Shown piece after piece: positions 28,142-42,102 of a stretch of DNA of 64,000 bases. The notes beneath the pieces were generated by a model, which worked only from the letters and a program-made list of their open reading frames with translations, searched no databases and had not been told where the DNA came from. The DNA is from Plasmodiophora brassicae. Its lineage: Eukaryota > Endomyxa > Phytomyxea > Plasmodiophorida > Plasmodiophoridae. Position 1 is the first letter of the stretch, and every line of letters begins with the position of its first letter. The stretch spans positions 1,550,001 to 1,614,000 of the forward strand of contig JASFAU010000001.1 of the NCBI GenBank assembly GCA_039704465.1, given 5' to 3'. Made by a program: the position numbers and the translations under genes.

Positions 28142-28872
28142 TCATGTGGGCCGGCGGGCACCGCCACGCCGCTTATGCTTTGTCGCGGGAGGCTTTGCCG
28201 ATGATCGAGCCCTTAACGCGTCCTCGAGCTCCCTGATCCGGGAGCGTGACCTGGTCGCCTCGCTCTCCATTGCGGCCACATGGGTCGACATCAGCGACAC
28301 TTGGTCTCGTAACGAGGCGCACTGCTCGCCCGCCTGCCGGACCGTTTGCATCAGGTCTTCGCGCTCCTCCTCCCATTTCATCTGGGCCTGAAGACATCAA
28401 TGAGACGACCGTCTTCGGCGTGTTCCTTGAGCGGCCATACGCTGACCAACGACGAACGTTGCTTCTCAAGCTGCTTGACGAGTTCCACGAGCTTCCTCGA
28501 CTTGTCGCGTTCAACGGTGATATCCTCGTGGAGCTTATCGGAACGAGCGAGCTTTGCTTTGGCAAGGGCAACAACGGACTCGAGTTCCTGGTTGCGTTTC
28601 TGGGTCCGCTCCCAGTCGCGGGACATGCCGGCGAGTCTCTCCTGAGAATTACGACGCTCGTCCTCGAACTGTTGCTTCAGATCGCGCACCATGGCCTCGG
28701 CTTGTGCGCGTTCACGTCGCAACTGGTTCAGTTCGGCCTCGTTGGCGGCGATGCCTTCCAGCCGGTTCGCCAGCGCCGCGCTGTGTTCGTTCATGTCCCG
28801 AACAGCCTGCGTCACCAGCTTCCCCGCCTGTCCCGTGGTGTCGTCGCCTCTACGTATCGTTAGAGGTCGCAT
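28142..28872 (-). CDS. Coiled-coil protein
   Basis: Two exons (28872-28441 and 28387-28142) flanking a 53-nt intron (GTATGG...TTCAG) sum to 678 nt and 225 residues. Almost the whole chain is predicted helix with heptads, for example ANRLEGIAANEAELNQLRRE, RNSQERLAGMSRDWERTQ and RKLVELVKQLEKQR. A basic tail ends it (TKHKRRGGARRPT). No family was recognised. It could be a cytoskeletal or centrosomal component, but that is only a guess from composition. Confidence 0.6.
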
Positions 28873-29884
28873 GGCAACGTTCTAGCTCTGTGCACTCCAG
28901 GCCGCCTTGTACCTTCGCATTGCGAGCAGCGCCGACAGTGCCCGACAAACCAATACATAACGAGCGGATGTGGGGCTACTGTCGACGACATCGTCGGTGC
29001 CCACAGCCATTTGTCGTCCACGTAGCAACCCACTTGCAACGTAACATCAGGCATGGGCCCGCTGTTGACTTTTATGTCCCAGCGGCATGGATAGCCTGCT
29101 GTCAACCTACTATCGCGACACAGAAAGTGTGGTCATCGCGACCCCGATAAGCACGTTAAATACATAATAACGAGTTCTACGCATCATCCCGTCGTTTGGG
29201 AGAACGACAAGACCAATTAAGTGCCAACACCGTGCCGACGACAACGTTTCCAGCGACCGACGACTCGGACTGGCGAGCGTTAGCCAGTGAGACCCCACTT
29301 CACAACGGTACGTAGCGTCCAAACCGGATACGACCTTGCGGTGACCCGGTGCTGACGAGTACGTTTCATGATGCTCCGCCCGACTAGGAACGCCTCCTTC
29401 GGGTGTTCGCGTCGCGAAGAGCCTGTTCGGCATCAGTATGAGGGCCCGGCCGAACCATCGCCATGTATCGCGGCCCACAAAACCGGAGGACATGTTAGTC
29501 CTGACGAACGCGTTCCTGGCGCCGTCACCAGTTCTTGAGGATGCGTCGTCAGCATTTGGTACAGTCATCTTGGGCCTCCAGAGCCGGGGCCTCGATTCAC
29601 GACCTACTGTCGCCTGCGAGGCTCGGCAATGCGAGCGTGTCAGGCGGCAGTTGCCGTTCGTGTCCCGAATCTTTTTTAAGAACCAACTTCTACGGCAAAA
29701 ACAGCTGCATCCACCTGATGAAATTGCGAGCACGGCTCCCCCGTACGGACTGCGAGGCGGACAACCCTGTCAACTTCGAGGTGATGGCTCGGCATCGTGC
29801 TCAGCGTCCGAGGCGCAACCGCCCACGCCTGGTTTCTGGTATGCTTCCGCGTCGCTCGTTTGAAACGTAGCAGCGTCTCAGAGC
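28873..29884. other. Intergenic, no supported gene
   Basis: About 1 kb. A 207-codon minus-strand frame (29110-29733) and shorter plus-strand frames exist, but their composition is irregular and no motif or splice pattern supports them. The left part may be the promoter of the coiled-coil gene at 28872. Confidence 0.4.
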
Positions 29885-30862
29885 GCCTTATTGTAGCTTT
29901 TACGCTCACGGCTGCTCAAGAAGATCTGGTTGCGCGACGCGTTGCTGAAGAGATCGAGAAGCTCGAGCTGCAGGTCAACGAGGAAGACCGAAGAAAGGTC
30001 TTTGGTAACAGGGTGCTTGCCGAGAGGTCAGAAGCGTCCTACTATGTTCATTATCGCGGTCTCAAGTACTTCTGTGCCCTGATCGGCGACTACAAGTCGC
30101 TGATTCTGCTCGGTGACCGCATACCCAAGTACGCCCCGTCCATGTTAGCTCGTACGATTGTACGCTACATGGACTGGAAGACCGGCGAAGAAGGGATCTG
30201 CACTGCTTGACGTTAATGGCACCCCAGCTGTCGACGTTGACGGTAACGCGGTCATATGCGACGGGCAGTGGAAGAATCCGGGCACGCTTGTCCAGTTTCT
30301 CGTCGCCGTTTCGAACGCACACAAGGCCGCGGGCATGGACGGCGTTGCTTATGCACCAATGTGTCGATCTGTACGAAACGAGGGGGTCGGTCAGCGGCTG
30401 CCGCCTGCCGCCATCGTGCTGGACAGCCTGTTGTTGAACCAGTACGGAAACGTGAGATTCAGTCAGGACGTTATGGACGCATTCGCCGGGTTGAGCAAGG
30501 TCATCCTGCGTGGATACGTCCCCCACGGCGACTCGATGGTGTCCCGAAAGGAATTCATGGACCTTAGGAGCGTTTTGATGGGCACAGGCAGGATCAAAGA
30601 CATTCGTCTATGGACGAGGATTCTGTTTTCGGTTCGGCTGTTCCTTCGATCGGATGAAACCGTCAAGTGAAGAGTCGGCGATTTCGACGAACAGCTGACA
30701 GTTGTTGATGAAGGCGTCGTCAAGCAGCTGGCGGTAACCATCAAGGGCAAGCGGGATACCGACCCAGTCGTTCTTCCGAGACGAAGAGGTTCCTCAGTTC
30801 TGTTTCCTGCGACACTTGCTGGCATGGGTCAGCTTGTCGAGAACCGGACCCAACGTCCTGAC
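29885..30862 (+). pseudogene. Recombinase-like mobile-element gene, frame broken (copy 1)
   Basis: Protein-like text in changing frames: a helical start (DLVARRVAEEIEKLELQV), then YYVHYRGLKYFCALIGDYKS, KYAPSMLARTIVRYMDWK, VDVDGNAV-CDGQWKNP, NVRFSQDVMDAFAGLSK, ILFSVRLFLRSDETVK, VVKQLAVTIKGKRDTDP and EVPQFCFLRHLLAWVSL. The order of a helical DNA-binding part, a FLRSDE-type motif and a K-G-K-x-D...R-H-L-L region resembles multi-copy tyrosine-recombinase-like (Crypton-type) proteins of protists and fungi; this is a weak recollection of family style. Stop codons and one-base shifts (for example near 30198) make it non-functional. A second, inverted copy of part of it lies directly downstream. Confidence 0.45.
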
Positions 30863-31273
30863 TGAATCTCACGTTTCCGCACTGGTTCAACACAGGCCGT
30901 CCAGCACGATGGCGGCAGCCGCTGACCGACCCCCTCGTTTCGTACAGATCGACACATTGGTGCATAAGCAACGCCGTCCATGCCTTGTGTGCTTTCGAAA
31001 CGGCGGTCAGAAACTGGACAAGCGTGCCGCCCGGATTCTTCCACTGCCTGTCGCATACGACCGCGTTACCGTCAACGTCGACAGCTGGTGTGCCATTAAC
31101 TTCAAGCAGTGCAGGTCCTTCTTCGCCGGTCTTCCAGTCCATGTAGCGTACAATCGTACGAGCTAACATGGACGGGGCGTACTTGGGTATGCGGTCACCG
31201 AGCAGAATCAGCGACTTGTAGTCGCCGATCAGGGCACAGAAGTACTTGAGACCGCGATAATGAACATAGTAGG
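30853..31273 (-). pseudogene. Recombinase-like gene fragment, inverted copy (copy 2)
   Basis: A near-identical reverse-complement copy of 30034-30470, differing by scattered substitutions and small indels. In the shared part this copy has the better frame around EEGPALLEVNGTPAVDVDG, where copy 1 is shifted, but lacks a few codons further on. It starts where copy 1's downstream half ends, making a head-to-head fold-back of about 430 bp arms with a 380-bp spacer. Confidence 0.55.
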
Positions 31274-32144
31274 AATTATCCCATTGCTCCAGGCAGAGCC
31301 GGCAGCTGGTGTTGCGCATCCACGAGAGGAGTCATCAATCCGTTGGCTGGACAGATCAGGAGCGCAGATGATGCCAGCGTGAGTACCTGATCGCTGGAGT
31401 CAGTGTCCCAGTTCGTGGCAGGATTCGGCTCCGCATCAGTCATGTCCACCTGTGCCTGGTGGAGTGGTGGTTCGGTATTTACCGCGCAGTCCGTGATACC
31501 TCCACAATGGATCTCGTGGCCTTTCGCGTGGCCGGCGGTGCCGACATCGACGGGCGCCTCGTGTTCCGTCTTCGGGGTGGCGCAGCAGGTGAAGTTTTCA
31601 CAGTATGGTTGGCGTTTCCGCATCTCACGTTCGGGCCAGGTGGTGGCCTGGTCGGATTGAGAGGTGTTGAAGTGGACACTGTCGACAGGCATTTCGTCCA
31701 CCTGTCACCGATTGAGAGCGATTTCCGAGCGGATACGGCTGCCGATACGCCAGGACGCGGGGCGTTAATCTGTGAAAATGTGGATGACCAGATGAGGCTG
31801 TCAGTCGTGCTTTCGTCTGTTGACAAGGAACGGATCGGCGTTATTGCGGACCTTATTGAGGGTGAAGAGGTGCTTTCTGCCGTTGAACATTGTAAGAAGG
31901 ATCGACGACGCCGACCGAAATCGCCTATAACATTTACTCACATGTTCGTATGGGCTGCGCGACTGTTCATGCACTCTTCTGATTGACGTGATCTAGGTCA
32001 GTTGACGGCGACAGTAAGGCCGACGCAAACAAGCAACAACCTGTAGACGATCGTGGCCAGGAAGAGACCGACGGTCCAGGAGAAGATCGTGTCTTTGACG
32101 ACCGAGTGGAGGATGCTGCCGAGCATCATCGTGTTGATGCTAAC
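31274..32144. other. Intergenic or unresolved 5' part of the SYF2 gene
   Basis: A plus-strand frame of 175 codons (31459-31986, with VDTVDRHFVHLSPIES and VVLSSVDKERIGVIADLIEG) looks partly protein-like but has no family match. The SYF2 frame is open back to about 31992, so an upstream first exon of that gene could lie here. Confidence 0.35.
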
Positions 32145-33022
32145 ATGGAGGAGGAAAGGAAGGAACCACCTGCCAATAATATCGAGAAGTCGGATAGGCA
32201 GAAGCGCCTGTTCGAATTACGATTGCAGCTTAATCAAGTACGATGGCGCTTAGTGCATTGTTTGGTTGTGTCGTAACTGTCGAGTCAGGCTCGTGCTCTG
32301 AATAAGAAGCAAAGCGAGGAAGAGCGTGAAAGGCTGTCCGAATCGAAGGCCGAACAGAAGAAACGTCTTGCGAAACAGGAACGCGAAGCTAAAGCGAGGG
32401 CGAAAGCCGAACGGGTACGAGTACTATGTCGTATGCTCGGTGTCGCTAATGTGCTGTCGCTGCTCCAGGATCCTGACGCTGAATTGCTTCATCAAACTGC
32501 TGAGAAATGCCAGGAATCTTACGAGCGCAAGCACAATAAGAAGCCTGCCGCCTTTGGTTGGGATGGTATGATTGTTACTGAGCGCATGCCTAGTGCGCGT
32601 ACCAATCTCGTGATTATCTTTGCCGGATAGTGTTCAACCAAGACGCCCTGTTCCGGTCATACGAACGTCGCACCAAAAGTATCCCTCGACAGATTGACGA
32701 AAGTAAGGATGCTGTTGATGAGTTCGACCCTCTCAGCTACGGCCATGGTGCTAAGCCCAGTCCCGTATGGTTGCCCAGCGTCTATGCGAAGCGACATCTG
32801 ACGATGCGTTGTAACTCTTAGGCTAACGTTGACGCCATGGTGAACGAGCTGAACGAAACCGTTGAGCGACGGTCCAAGTTCAGTCGCCGCCGACAGTTCT
32901 ACGAAGACGAGACAGTCAGCTATATCAACGAGCGCAACCGCGTCTTCAACAAGAAGGTCGCCAGGTTCTTCGACCCGTATACGCAAGAGCTCAAAGCGAG
33001 TCTCGAACGTGGGACAGGATGA
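32145..33022 (+). CDS. SYF2: SYF2, spliceosome (NTC) component
   Basis: Five exons (32145-32237, 32289-32414, 32469-32565, 32631-32764, 32822-33022) sum to 651 nt and 216 residues. Recognised from the SYF2 core: LFELRLQLNQ...ALNKK, FGWDVFNQDALFRSYERR (formed by splicing), YGHGAKPSPANVDAMVNEL, and the C-terminus KFSRRRQFYEDETVSYINER...FNKKVARFFDPYTQELK. SYF2 is a nuclear NineTeen-Complex-associated factor of the activated spliceosome, fitting for this intron-dense genome. The ATG at 32145 is the first in frame with good context, but the frame is open about 50 codons further upstream and an extra 5' exon is possible. Confidence 0.88.
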
Positions 33023-34049
33023 TGTCACCGATGCATGCGTGCCCTACAGTATTTATCCCTACACCTTTATCCACTTGATATCGATACGTGTAGTACTGCT
33101 GTCTCTGATCATTTCTGGGGGCCGCTTGACCCCCGTTCGCTTGCGTAGTCGTCGCATTGCAAGACCAATGCTTAATTGCGCATCGATTGAATAGGCATCG
33201 CTGTAATTGTTTTCGGCGCACGCTTGAGGGCGACCCACCAGTCTACGACACATATCCAGCCAAAGCAACGTCAAGTTTCGACATGCATGACCGCCTGTGG
33301 TCCTGCGAGCGCTTGTGATCCGCAGACAGGCTGAACGCGCTCGAGTCGAAATGATGCACTTCGTTATGGTTGTCGCGCGATGCGACCGTGATCGATTCCG
33401 CCCACTTCATTCGCCGATACACCTTCTTGGCGGCGGCGATCGCGTCGCCTGCCCAGATCCCATTATCAAACTCGCTGTACTCTTCTGCCAGCCTAATCAG
33501 TTGGGTGATCCACGAACAGGAACGGACGAATGCGAACCTGGAAGGACACCATCCACGGCGACGAGGACCCATTTGGACTGGGACCCGGCGCCCCTCGTTT
33601 GACGGCGACGCTGCGCCTTGCTACGCGGCATGGTCGCGATACCCGGGTCAGGTCGACGCCCGAATCATCCGACGACGCCCAGACAACGATCGCAATCAGG
33701 GGCTGGCAACCTCCATGCAAATTAGTGCGGACGGGCGAGGGCGGCCCGGGCCGGGACCCGGGTTGAGGCAGCGTTTCTGCGCGCCCGGGTTCAGGCGACC
33801 CTCCGCTCGGTCGGACGACGCTACGGCTGTGGAGTACGAAATGACCCCTGACAGACCGTAGTAACTGTCCTACCGGCCATCCAATACTCTGAACGTAAAT
33901 ACGTCCAAGTCGTGAAGCATTCCTGGGCCGTCTGGAGTGTTGGTGGGCGCCAATCGCCGGCTGCTGTGGATCAGCCCGTGGCCCGCGCGAGAGTTGCGTC
34001 GCGGACGGCGGACCATCGCATTGGGCCCGGGGGCTGTCAACCTTGAGGC
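33023..34049. other. Intergenic, no firm gene
   Basis: A minus-strand frame of 109 codons (33243-33572) includes a helical stretch (LIRLAEEYSEFDNGIWAGD, then AAAKKVYRRMKW) that could be an exon of an unrecognised gene. No splice partners or family were found. The right half should hold the gamma-tubulin promoter. Confidence 0.35.
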
Positions 34050-35919
34050 ATGCCGCGCGAGATCATCACGCTGCAAGTCGGCCAGTGTGGCAACCAGAGT
34101 ATGCATGCCGCCCCTAATCGTAACGCGTGCTGTTATGATGATGGACTGACCGTTGCTGGGCAGTTGGCAGCGAATTCTGGAAACAGCTCTGCGCCGAGCA
34201 TGGCATACGAAGGTCATCTGGACGTGCTTCATGGATGTCGGTAGACGTCTGACCTGTGAGTAACAGCGACGGTATTATCGAGAACTTCGCGAGCGAGGGC
34301 GCCGGTGATCGCAAGGACGTGTTCTTCTATCAGGCTGATGACGAACAGTATATTCCGAGGGCCATCCTGATCGACATGGAGCCGCGTGTTATCAATGCGA
34401 TCAAAGCGTCACCTTACGCGAACCTGTACAACCCTGAGAACATCTACGTGTGGAAAGACGGAGGTGGGCTTCTGCGGCCGAAGTGTGTGCTATGCGCGCG
34501 TCTGATCCACTGCAGGTGGTGCTGGTAACATTTGGGCGAAGGGGTACGCTGTCGGTGAACAAGTTGCCGAAGAGATCGTCGATATGATTGATCGCGAAGC
34601 TGACGGTTCCGACTCGCTCGAAGGATTCGTGCTGTGCCATTCCATTGCCGGCGGAACGGGATCTGGAATGGGATCTTATCTGCTGGAGACCCTGAACGAT
34701 CGGTACCCAAAGAAGCTGATTCAAACGTATTCGGTGTTTCCCAATCAGCATGAGTCATCGGATGTGGTTGTCCAGCCGTACAATTCCGTTTTGACTCTGA
34801 AGCGCTTGACAGGTACAGTGTGCATGCATTGGCAGCCCTTTTCGTAGCGTTCTTAAGCGGAATGTGCCATAGTCAATGCGGATGCGGTCGTTGTCTTGGA
34901 TAATACCGCCCTAAACCGAATTGCCGTTGATCGCCTTCATATCGAGAACCCGACGTTTGCGCAGACGAATTCGCTAGTGTCTACTGTTATGGCCGCCTCA
35001 ACGACCACTCTCCGGTACCCTGGCTACATGAACAACGATCTGATCGGGTTGATCGCCTCGCTCATTCCTACCCCTCGATGTCACTTCCTGATGACGGGTC
35101 CGTTATCTATTGATGCGGGAGAAGCGGATGGGATCTTACTGGTACATTCATAGGCTATACGCCGCTCACACTTCCGTCAGCTCATAGTGCCGTCCGAAAG
35201 ACGTCCGTCGTCGATGTCATGCGCCGCCTGCTTCAGTCCAAGAACATTATGGTTTCCTGCAACACGCGAAAGTATGTTGTTCACCGCGTTGCAGCGGGCA
35301 CCCGCTGAGTGCCACGTTTGCCTAGGGGCGCTTATATTTCAATTTTGAATATCATTCAAGGCGATGTCGACCCTACACAGGTTCACAAAAGCCTGCAGCG
35401 TATTCGAGAACGAAAGTTGGCGAGCTTTATTCCCTGGGGACCAGCCTCCATACAGGTAACAACCACGTCGCAATACGTATTACGGTTTCGTTCAATATGG
35501 GATCGCGTTAATTAGGTCGCCCTCAGCAAGAAGAGTCCTTACGTTCAAACGGCTCACCGGGTCAACGGTCTCATGATCGCAAATCACACCTCCATCCATC
35601 ATCTGTTTGTCAAGGCGTTGAGACAGTACGATATGCTGCGTAAGCGCGGTGCTTTCCTGGACCAGTACAAGAAGGTCGGTGACGGCATGCATGTGGGCTC
35701 GGGGTCCAGCCTGACATCTCTGCTATGTAGGAGAGCATGTTTGCAGATGGACTTGATGAGCTCGACAATGCTCGAGACATTGTTCACGATCTCACTGAGG
35801 AGTACAAGGCCTGTGAGCGCCCTGACTACGCTGAATGGACACCAGGAGCTCCAAAGGCCTCTGCGGATGCGACGGCACGGGACCAGGACGGTGATACCCG
35901 GGTACCACAGCGCCGCTGA
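34050..35919 (+). CDS. TUBG: Gamma-tubulin
   Basis: Nine exons (34050-34098, 34164-34212, 34261-34463, 34516-34812, 34873-35097, 35154-35271, 35326-35455, 35516-35674, 35731-35919) sum to 1419 nt and 472 residues. The start [22 protein letters not shown] is typical of gamma-tubulin, as are [19 protein letters not shown], the GTP-binding loop [36 protein letters not shown] and [17 protein letters not shown]. Gamma-tubulin forms the ring complex that nucleates microtubules at the centrosome or basal body. The last 30 residues (after PDYAEW) are longer than usual. All eight introns are 48-65 nt. Confidence 0.97.
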
Positions 35920-36045
35920 ATAAACGACCTGCGTTTGAGTGTACATTACTTGGCTATGAAGATGTATTGACGACAGGAGAACCGCCACGGGAGTGTTTCA
36001 GACCAAGGTAGACCATTCAACGGAGACAATGAGCGTGTTAAGCAC

Positions 36046-36950
36046 CTATCGCGGGGCAGACGCGATTGGTCCCATTACGACCTTGTCCTTCTCTTGGCGG
36101 TACTGCATCGACTTCTCCCACCAAGATGAATGCAGCCTACGACAAGCACATTAATGCAAGGCATCATGGAAACACTCGGAACGTCACCTGAAACCAAACA
36201 CTCGAGGGATGTACGGCTCGGTGACAGGTTCCGGGCGCAGCTCTGGGTACACAAGGTAGAACAGGTGGGCAAACGACGTTCCAAAGTATGCTCCATCAAC
36301 GTCTGGCGACACGGTCAATGCCAGAATAGTGGACGATTGGCGACATCTACCATACTCTCTGCACGGTGGGAGCGTGGACTGTAGATGTCGTTACACTTCG
36401 CACAGTAGAGCTTAACGGGAGCCTTGTCAGGAGTGTCATACAATCCAATTGGTAACAATGGTTGGCCCGAGCACGCAACTCGCGGGCATCTTCCGAACTG
36501 GTACGCTTTGTACTTTTCAAGCATGGCGGCCAAGCCGCGACTAGTCAGAATATAGCGGGCATGGATAAGGCCATACAGGTTCTCAGCCTATATCATCTCT
36601 GTCAGAACAGAACACCGCGACATGATACTGCTGCGAACATCTACCTCACTCTCAATCATCTCCTGTTGCTCCTCAGTGAGGTTCTCATCGTCGTAGTCAA
36701 CGTCGAGTATAATGTCAAGTGCAAATTCGTAATACGGTATCTGAGAACTTAGGCCCATCAAATTGAACCCGTCGTGGATGTAGTCGTCGTCGACTTGGCA
36801 GAAGAATTCGTTGCCCTTCAGGCTACAGAAGTACGAGACCCACGCGTACTCTTCCTCTTCCTCCTCCTCCTCCGGCTCGCTGGAGTCAACCTGGTTCTTC
36901 TCCTGGCCGATATGCGCCATGCCGACCATCGGCCGCCCTATCCCGCGCAT
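36046..36950 (-). CDS. CSNK2B: Casein kinase 2 regulatory subunit beta
   Basis: Four exons (36950-36645, 36587-36356, 36302-36188, 36136-36046) sum to 744 nt and 247 residues. An acidic N-terminal stretch precedes the CK2 beta core: [56 protein letters not shown], the four-Cys zinc finger (CPRVAC...CAKC) and [20 protein letters not shown]. The C-terminus [14 protein letters not shown] replaces the animal tail. CK2 beta dimerises by its zinc finger and regulates the CK2 holoenzyme. The ATG at 36950 is chosen as a normal-length start; the frame is open to 37034. Confidence 0.95.
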
Positions 36951-37189
36951 GGCCACCTTGCGCGTCTGTCGACAAGGCAACGGCCGTTTCGGAATTGGCT
37001 TGGCCGCTGCGCACTCCGCGAACAAAACGATCAAGGGACGCCCCGAACATGCTCGTTTCTCTCATTGTCAACGCGGCCCACCTATTGGCACCAGGGGCCA
37101 TCCGCGCAAGGTGGACACCGCACGCGTTGTTCCGGCACACTGATATAAAATATCGATGTATTCTGTACACTGGCGAAACTTTGACGTCG

Positions 37190-39967
37190 TCACTTTCGCG
37201 TTGCCAAAAATCTCGAGTTGAGAAGATGGATGAGCAGGTTGACGTTGAGAACCATGTTGGGGACATTAACTGTGGCTTGGTTGTTCGATTGCATGTCCAA
37301 AAGTTCCTCCAAATCAAACAAGATCGGGGACATTGGTGCTCTGAGGCAGACAGGTTAGCGCGGCACAAAACCCGAGCTCTGAGATCAGGTCACACACCTT
37401 GTCTTGTTGTAATGCGCAGTGACGAGAAACTGGTTTGGGTTCTGCGTCGCTGTGAACGTAAACGATGTCTTCTTTAAAATAGCTTTCCGAACGTCCGGGT
37501 CGACTGCAACAATAACGCCGCTGGCTTCCAGTTCGCTTTGCGAAATCTTGAAGCGAGCTGGTTTCTCCTTCTTCGGGGACGGCGCGGAGCATTTCGCAGT
37601 CGCGTGGCCCAAACGCACGTTGTCCAGGTACTGCAAACGGATGAATAAACGGAGGGCAAACAGACACAGAACTGAACATACCACGCGGTACAATTCGAGT
37701 CGGGACTGGAGATACTCATGGTGGTTTCGTATCGTCGACGATACTTTGGCGACAAGCGTGTGCCGTTTTCGACCTGTCTCCAGTTGGCCATTCCGATGCT
37801 GTAGCGATTCCAGTACATTGGCAGCAAAGGCCTGTCGCAGAGGTCAGGTCACTGACAGACAAACCGGTGGAGACAAATTCCTCACATCGAATGGGTCACC
37901 AAAGTCGCCACTTGAAGGCAACAGCTGCATGCGCTGGAGCATCGTCAGCGCCTCCTCCAGAGAGGTTATGAGCTCCACGAAGTCGGGATCGTACGGAACC
38001 ATCTTCACAGAGGCCGTTAGTGATGTCGTAGACGGTCAGCATGTATACAGACGTACCTTGGCACGTTGCAAGCAATTCCTCAGGCTTCCCGCATGCAGCA
38101 GCTGGGGCGGGCTTCTTCTAACAAACTGAAGAAGAATGTGGGAAGCATCCTGGTATAACGGATGGCATTCAGAGTCGTCAGTATCATCCCCATCACCAGC
38201 AGGAACAACAGTGGACGGGACGCGGTCTCGGGACAGCGAGGACGAAACAGAATCGACCGAATATTCACTGACTGACGGGTGCAGCTCAAGCCCCACCGAG
38301 TGGTTATCGGCGCTCTTCAACTGTTTGGGCGCGGGCCCGAGTTGCGAGATCTGTCGTCGCAAGACAGGGTACTTGTCTGTACAGAGAGTATCGATATGCT
38401 TCTGGAGCAACGCATGTAGAGTAAACAGCTGGTTGAACGAGATCTGGATTTGAGTTGAGCGTGTCGCCGTCCGCTCAAGCCATTTGTCAAGGGCAAGCGC
38501 TGTGGACAGATCCTCGACGTCGACCAGCCGATCAAAGTAGTTATCGAGGATCTCTCGGGAATCCCGAATGAAACCTGATACGATACGCCCGCGTTTTAGC
38601 AAGCGAAGATTTCGGTCCATAGCGAGCGACTTACAGTTGCATCCTGTCATATATGGCTCTTTCTCACCGAACTCAAGGCCATTGGACAAGTTCTGAAGAA
38701 GCTTGGCAATGAGAATCAAATTCCTTCGATTCTTCTTCGACAGCTTGCCACGCACGAAGTCCAGGGCGTCCGGGGCAACGATGACAGGGTTGAAGAATCG
38801 CAGATAGATATATCCGCCAATCATCGAGCCCACTTTCTTCCTGTCGGCGTTCGGGAAGAACTCGACAGCAAGGTCGCGAAGCTTCTTACTAATCCAACGC
38901 ATGCCGTACGGGACATGATCGACGTTGTCACAGATCCGATGAAGGATATCAGCCGCCAATGCGATCAGTCGGCGCCTTCGGGGCTCAATAACCTCGACGA
39001 CCTCCGGAAGAAGGGCGCACTCTTCGCTTGAAAGTTCTCTTGGCCCCTGGAAGACTTGCCCGGTGTTCGTCTCGTGCTGCACGATAAGATCCTTGTACAC
39101 AGCCAGGGGATTCAGCTCCAGGTCCAACGTCGACTCAGAAGTGATCTTCCTCAGCGGTTCCGCCAGAATGTCTGACAGGATCGATAGGCCCATGCCGCGT
39201 CGTGAATACGCAGAGAGCATATTAGTGACAGCAGTGTTGGCACGGAGGAGAGAACCCATATCTTGTGCCTGTCGAAAGTGTCAGACATATGGCCGACAAC
39301 AACAACGTAGGAGACCAACCGCAGCAAACTCAGCGCGCAGGACATGACCAAAGAGCGACAGGAGCAGCCGCTCGTCACGCGTATCGTACTGGTCGCCGTA
39401 GAAGTCGAAGACAACGGTCTGGACGAACTGCTGCACTTCGGATCCGGTGACCAAACGCGCGAGAATCGCAAAGTGGACAGGATCATTCTGGAGCGTATAC
39501 AGAACGTTCTCGTACGCGGTACGAAGTTTTGGATCCAACAGGCCAGCTGGCTTGCGGTCCGACATTTGCACCGACGAAATGACGTCCTGCAGCGTGATGC
39601 GGTTCCGGACAAGCAGCTTGATCTTTTCGTCAATGGAGTCGAGCTCTCGCTCTAAGATGAAATTGGATTTGGAGTGCGCGACAATGTCAGCCCGCATCGA
39701 TCGCATTTCGTCGTGCAGCCGCTGGAGTTCCGCGTCGATCTCCGGATCCAGCGACCTCAACAGTTGGAGCGTTTGGGCGATGTGCGGCGCAGGACGCCCT
39801 GGCGGTTTGCCGTCCACGGTCGGCGGCGCCACATCACCAGCGTTGCCCGCCGATGGGTTGTTCTCCGAAATGGGCGGGCTGGGCGGCCGCTGTACTCTAG
39901 ACATCCTGGCGAATATCGGCGGCGGTGGTCGCGCCAGATTGCTCTGAGGGTTCCTCATGCCGCGCAT
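37190..39967 (-). CDS. RasGAP-domain protein of the IQGAP/DGAP type, without CH or IQ motifs
   Basis: Six exons (39967-39320, 39268-38057, 38002-37886, 37831-37685, 37630-37398, 37340-37190) sum to 2508 nt and 835 residues. Pro-rich N-terminus; coiled coil (about 85-135); RasGAP domain (about 150-480) with LLRANTAVT (arginine at about 225), SRRGMGLSIL and YLRFFNPVIVAPDAL (about 371); then a RasGAP_C domain (about 640-835) with ARFKISQSELEASGVI and the end VLNVNLLIHLLNSRFL. The length and domain set match Dictyostelium DGAP1/GAPA-type proteins, which act in cortical actin and cytokinesis. Unlike animal IQGAPs, an arginine sits at the finger position, so GAP activity is possible. Confidence 0.9.
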
Positions 39968-41766
<1,799 letters not shown>

Positions 41767-41895
41767 CCGGATTCGATTGATGTCCGAATAAATTGCTTCG
41801 TACGTGCTGCTGATCGAAGCTGGGAACGCAACGAATAGTTTATATCCGGTCGACAGAGTATTGTCTGGCCGGTGAATTCGTCAAGGCATATGCGA

Positions 41896-42102
41896 TCACC
41901 ACATTGGAGTGCAGGCACATTGCGCTGCCTGTTTCTCGACCCAGGCGTTGTCGCGGTCGTGCAGCGGGTCACCCGTCGCCTTGACGTACGCCACGATCCT
42001 GGCCGCTGCCGCCTCTGCCGTGACCGCCTCCCTCAGCGCAACCACGTCCATGCGCATGCGCTTCAGCGCCACTTCCGTCTTCACAAGGGCGTCGTCACCC
42101 AT
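41896..42102 (-). CDS. Possible G-protein gamma subunit
   Basis: 68 residues from the ATG at 42102 (open to 42183). A helical start (VALKRMRMDVVALREAV) is followed by AARIVAYVKATGDPLHDRDNAWVEK and a Cys-rich end (CACTPMW). Length, helix, the central D-P-L, the N-x-W and terminal cysteines follow the G-gamma pattern (S-x-A-x-x-L-x-x-Y...DP...NP[FW]...CaaX). A proper CaaX box is missing: one residue too many follows the cysteine, unless a small exon replaces the last codons. A G-alpha gene lies at 53208-54723. The call is tentative because these proteins are short and divergent. Confidence 0.4.
   Translation of the reverse strand: MGDDALVKTEVALKRMRMDVVALREAVTAEAAAARIVAYVKATGDPLHDRDNAWVEKQAAQCACTPMW

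Noticed and set aside
29110..29733. 207-codon minus-strand frame as a gene
   Set aside because: Irregular composition, no motif, no signal peptide and no splice partner.
32238..32288. Read-through of introns as extra coding sequence in SYF2
   Set aside because: Removal restores the conserved SYF2 core and consensus splice sites are present; retention introduces stops.
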